The translations under genes and the position numbers were made by a program. The notes beneath the pieces were generated by a model that saw nothing but the letters and a program-made list of their open reading frames with translations, ran no database searches and was not told where the DNA came from. Source: CAYRIY01 sp964424335 (GTDB taxonomy: Bacteria > Bacillota > Limnochordia > DTU080 > RSA5). Taken from it: a DNA stretch of 24,634 nt. Location of the stretch: positions 1 to 24,634 of the forward strand of contig CAYRIY010000054.1 in NCBI GenBank assembly GCA_964424335.1, given 5' to 3'. This document shows positions 23,250 through 24,634 of the stretch, in pieces. Every line of letters starts with the position of its first letter. Position 1 is the stretch's first letter.

Positions 23250-23963
23250 TCAAAGGTTGCGATGCCAAAGACACCACGCGGCAGCCCCGAGCCACACCCC
23301 AAATGCAATCGCTGCAGGGATCAAAACGACGAGTGCAAGGGATGAGAACAGCCATGCCAGCGCTTGCGTGACGATGCCGACAAGCGAGGTGACGATGCCA
23401 AGCCGCGCGAATCCGTTTAGGCTCCCGCCTGGGCCGCCCCTCAGCAGCGCGGCGCTCCATAGGCCGACGACTGCCGCAAACAGCGCGCCCCCGACGTACC
23501 CCAAAGCAAGCGACGTAAACCAGAAGGCCTGCGCCACGGCGAGCAACTGGGGCGCTGGCCCGGAGCTTTGCGCAAGGGCGGCGGCGATGGCGGGCCAACC
23601 GGCGGCCTCAAAGACGAACAAAGCCATCCAAAAAGCAGCGGATACCGCGCCGAGTGGAGCCGCGAGCGAAGCCACCCCGCGGCGAACGCCAGGGCGCGCC
23701 GCAAGCGCAGCATGAAATCCTGCCAATCCCACCGTCATCAAGGCGATGGATAGGGCAAGGAGCCAGTGATCGGCTAGCCACCGCGAGGTGGCGCCTTCAC
23801 GCACGACGTGCATCAGGTCTTCCCGCCGAACCGTCGGCGGATGCAGCAAGGCGCCTATGCCAAAGAGCGCCGTTCCCAATGCAAGCGCTGCGGCGGCCGT
23901 ACGTTGCGGAATCCACGCGTTCCCTTGCAACTTTTCGACTTCACGCTCATCCCCGGTTGCCAT
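23250..23963 (-). CDS. Six-helix integral membrane protein of unknown function
   Basis: 237 residues, strongly hydrophobic and alanine-rich. About six transmembrane segments are seen: 22-41, 65-88, 97-120, 147-172, 186-208 and 209-233. A charged N-terminus (MATGDEREVEKLQGN) is probably cytoplasmic, and the connecting stretch HPPTVRREDLMHVVREG lies between helices 1 and 2. The layout recalls DUF4386-like small membrane proteins, but no diagnostic motif is recognised and no function is proposed. Start: ATG at 23963 with AAGGGGG eight bases upstream; an ATG at 23981 overlaps that site. The open frame upstream to 24326 runs through the structured element and the next gene's start and is not coding in character. 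The 147 nt to the isomerase gene hold only short inverted repeats such as ACTCC-TTC-GGAGT at 23201-23213. Confidence 0.8.
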   Translation of the reverse strand: MATGDEREVEKLQGNAWIPQRTAAAALALGTALFGIGALLHPPTVRREDLMHVVREGATSRWLADHWLLALSIALMTVGLAGFHAALAARPGVRRGVASLAAPLGAVSAAFWMALFVFEAAGWPAIAAALAQSSGPAPQLLAVAQAFWFTSLALGYVGGALFAAVVGLWSAALLRGGPGGSLNGFARLGIVTSLVGIVTQALAWLFSSLALVVLIPAAIAFGVWLGAAAWCLWHRNL

Positions 23964-24000
23964 CGCATACGCCCCCTTCATCGAGCATCCATGTGATGAT

Positions 24001-24115
24001 GTCCCCACTTGCCGCCCAACAGGCCGGCAATGCTGGCCCGCGTCGATCTTGATGCGCCCAGTGATTTGATCAGCCTGACAAGGGCAGGCGGTCAAGGTCG
24101 AGGCGCCAAGTGAGC
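24001..24115. repeat. Inverted-repeat element related to the one beside the gap
   Basis: GTCCCCACTTGCCGCCC at 24001-24017 is identical to 21007-21023. Its CACTTG can pair with CAAGTG at 24107-24112, and the neighbouring CGCC with GGCG at 24102-24105, enclosing two internal hairpins: GGCCGGC-AAT-GCTGGCC (24022-24038) and GCCTG/CAGGC (24073-24077 and 24085-24089). The order of parts matches the element at 21007-21081. It lies just upstream of the membrane protein gene on the minus strand. Together with 24116-24254, which shows no gene on its own, it fills the divergent region before the methyltransferase. Confidence 0.55.
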
Positions 24116-24254
24116 GGCCGCACTGGTATGTTGCGGAAATAGTCCGGCACCGATTCGCTTCCGGCATGAAGGTGCACAAAAACGTCGAATGTGACGGCGT
24201 AGACAGACTGAAAAGCGGGCGTTCCGATGCCCGACCCCCGAGGGAGCGAACACT

Positions 24255-24634
24255 GTGGTTCATCGCAATCCGGCCGCCGAGCGGCGGCACTGGCTCTTTG
24301 ACCAACTCCGAGAGCGGTATGAACACCCCTTAGAAGTGCGAGCGTACGAGCGCCAAGTGGCGCATGGCCTGCTTTCGGAGGAGCGAGCGATCCTTGAGCG
24401 CACGATTGTGGGGACCGCCCGCATTCTTGTGCTTGGATGCGGCGCCGGTCGGGAAGCATTTGTGCTCGAGGCGATGGGTCACCAGGTGGTTGGGGTAGAT
24501 ATTTCCCAGGAAATGATCAAGACCGCCAAAAGACAGGCCGCGCGGCGGGGCAGTTCGATCACGTGGATGTGGATGCCCGCCCCCCTCGAAATTCCGCTTC
24601 CTACTCACTCTTTTGATGGAGTCGTCGCATTTGC
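24255..24634 (+). CDS. Class I SAM-dependent methyltransferase, N-terminal part
   Basis: The frame runs off the window end; 126 complete codons are visible. After an N-terminal helical region (NPAAERRHWLFDQLRERYE), motif I (ILVLGCGAGRE) binds SAM, the acidic residue of VVGVDIS at the end of the second strand would hold the ribose, and SFDGVVAF is the motif that follows. The fold assignment is good but the acceptor is unknown. Start: GTG at 24255 with GGGAG eight bases upstream (24242-24246). It is divergent from the membrane protein gene, with the repeat element between them. Confidence 0.85.
   Translation, partial: MVHRNPAAERRHWLFDQLRERYEHPLEVRAYERQVAHGLLSEERAILERTIVGTARILVLGCGAGREAFVLEAMGHQVVGVDISQEMIKTAKRQAARRGSSITWMWMPAPLEIPLPTHSFDGVVAF

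Noticed and set aside
24070..24459. Minus-strand frame ending in a protein-like tail (FDVFVHLHAGSESVPDYFRN)
   Set aside because: Its front half is antisense to the methyltransferase start. The last 60 codons look fairly protein-like and could be a gene remnant, but they overlap the structured element, so no gene is called.

Overview
The window is G+C-rich bacterial DNA (close to 60% by eye) made almost entirely of carbohydrate uptake, degradation and regulation genes. Starts are ATG, GTG and TTG with clear AGGAGG-like ribosome binding sites. The three complete solute-binding proteins have Sec signal peptides but no lipobox cysteine, which fits a diderm cell with periplasmic binding proteins better than a classical Gram-positive one. 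A saprophytic heterotroph (for example a Limnochordia-like Bacillota, Thermotogota or Chloroflexota relative) is possible, but the sequence does not fix the taxon. A run of 100 N at 20833-20932 shows this is a scaffold, probably from a draft or metagenome-assembled genome.

Layout. (1) 1-1814, plus strand: the C-terminal part of a sugar ABC transporter binding protein, then a sialidase-like BNR-repeat protein. (2) 8143-1871, minus strand: an apparent operon of binding protein, secreted heparinase II/III-type lyase, M14 carboxypeptidase-like protein and LacI regulator. Its promoter region faces a divergent IclR regulator (8443-9195) and holds a perfect 14-bp palindrome. (3) 9443-11459, plus strand: LacI regulator and D-2-hydroxyacid dehydrogenase, ending in a strong stem-loop. 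(4) 19075-11500, minus strand: LacI regulator, binding protein, NAD-dependent epimerase/dehydratase, GH172 (DUF2961) glycosidase, aldose 1-epimerase, a MetE-core-like zinc methyltransferase and an atypical SDR. (5) 19427-20728, plus strand: another binding protein, divergent from the LacI gene across a 351-nt region with repeated GGAAACA motifs. (6) The assembly gap, flanked on the left by the last codons of an unseen minus-strand gene and on the right by two copies of a 55-bp repeat. (7) 23963-21102, minus strand: a six-helix membrane protein, a xylose-isomerase-like TIM-barrel sugar isomerase/epimerase and an alpha/beta hydrolase. (8) 24255 to the end, plus strand: the start of a SAM-dependent methyltransferase.

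Inferred working model: secreted or periplasmic enzymes (the lyase) produce oligosaccharides, binding proteins capture them, and cytoplasmic enzymes without signal peptides (GH172, aldose epimerase, dehydrogenases, isomerase, esterase-like hydrolase) process them. LacI and IclR repressors next to the binding-protein genes would provide induction. No ABC permease or ATPase gene is present, although four binding-protein genes are. The most unusual points are these orphan binding proteins, a MetE-like methyltransferase inside a sugar operon, an SDR lacking the usual catalytic residues, large stem-loops just after two binding-protein genes, and a repeated inverted-repeat element around 20933-21090 and 24001-24115.
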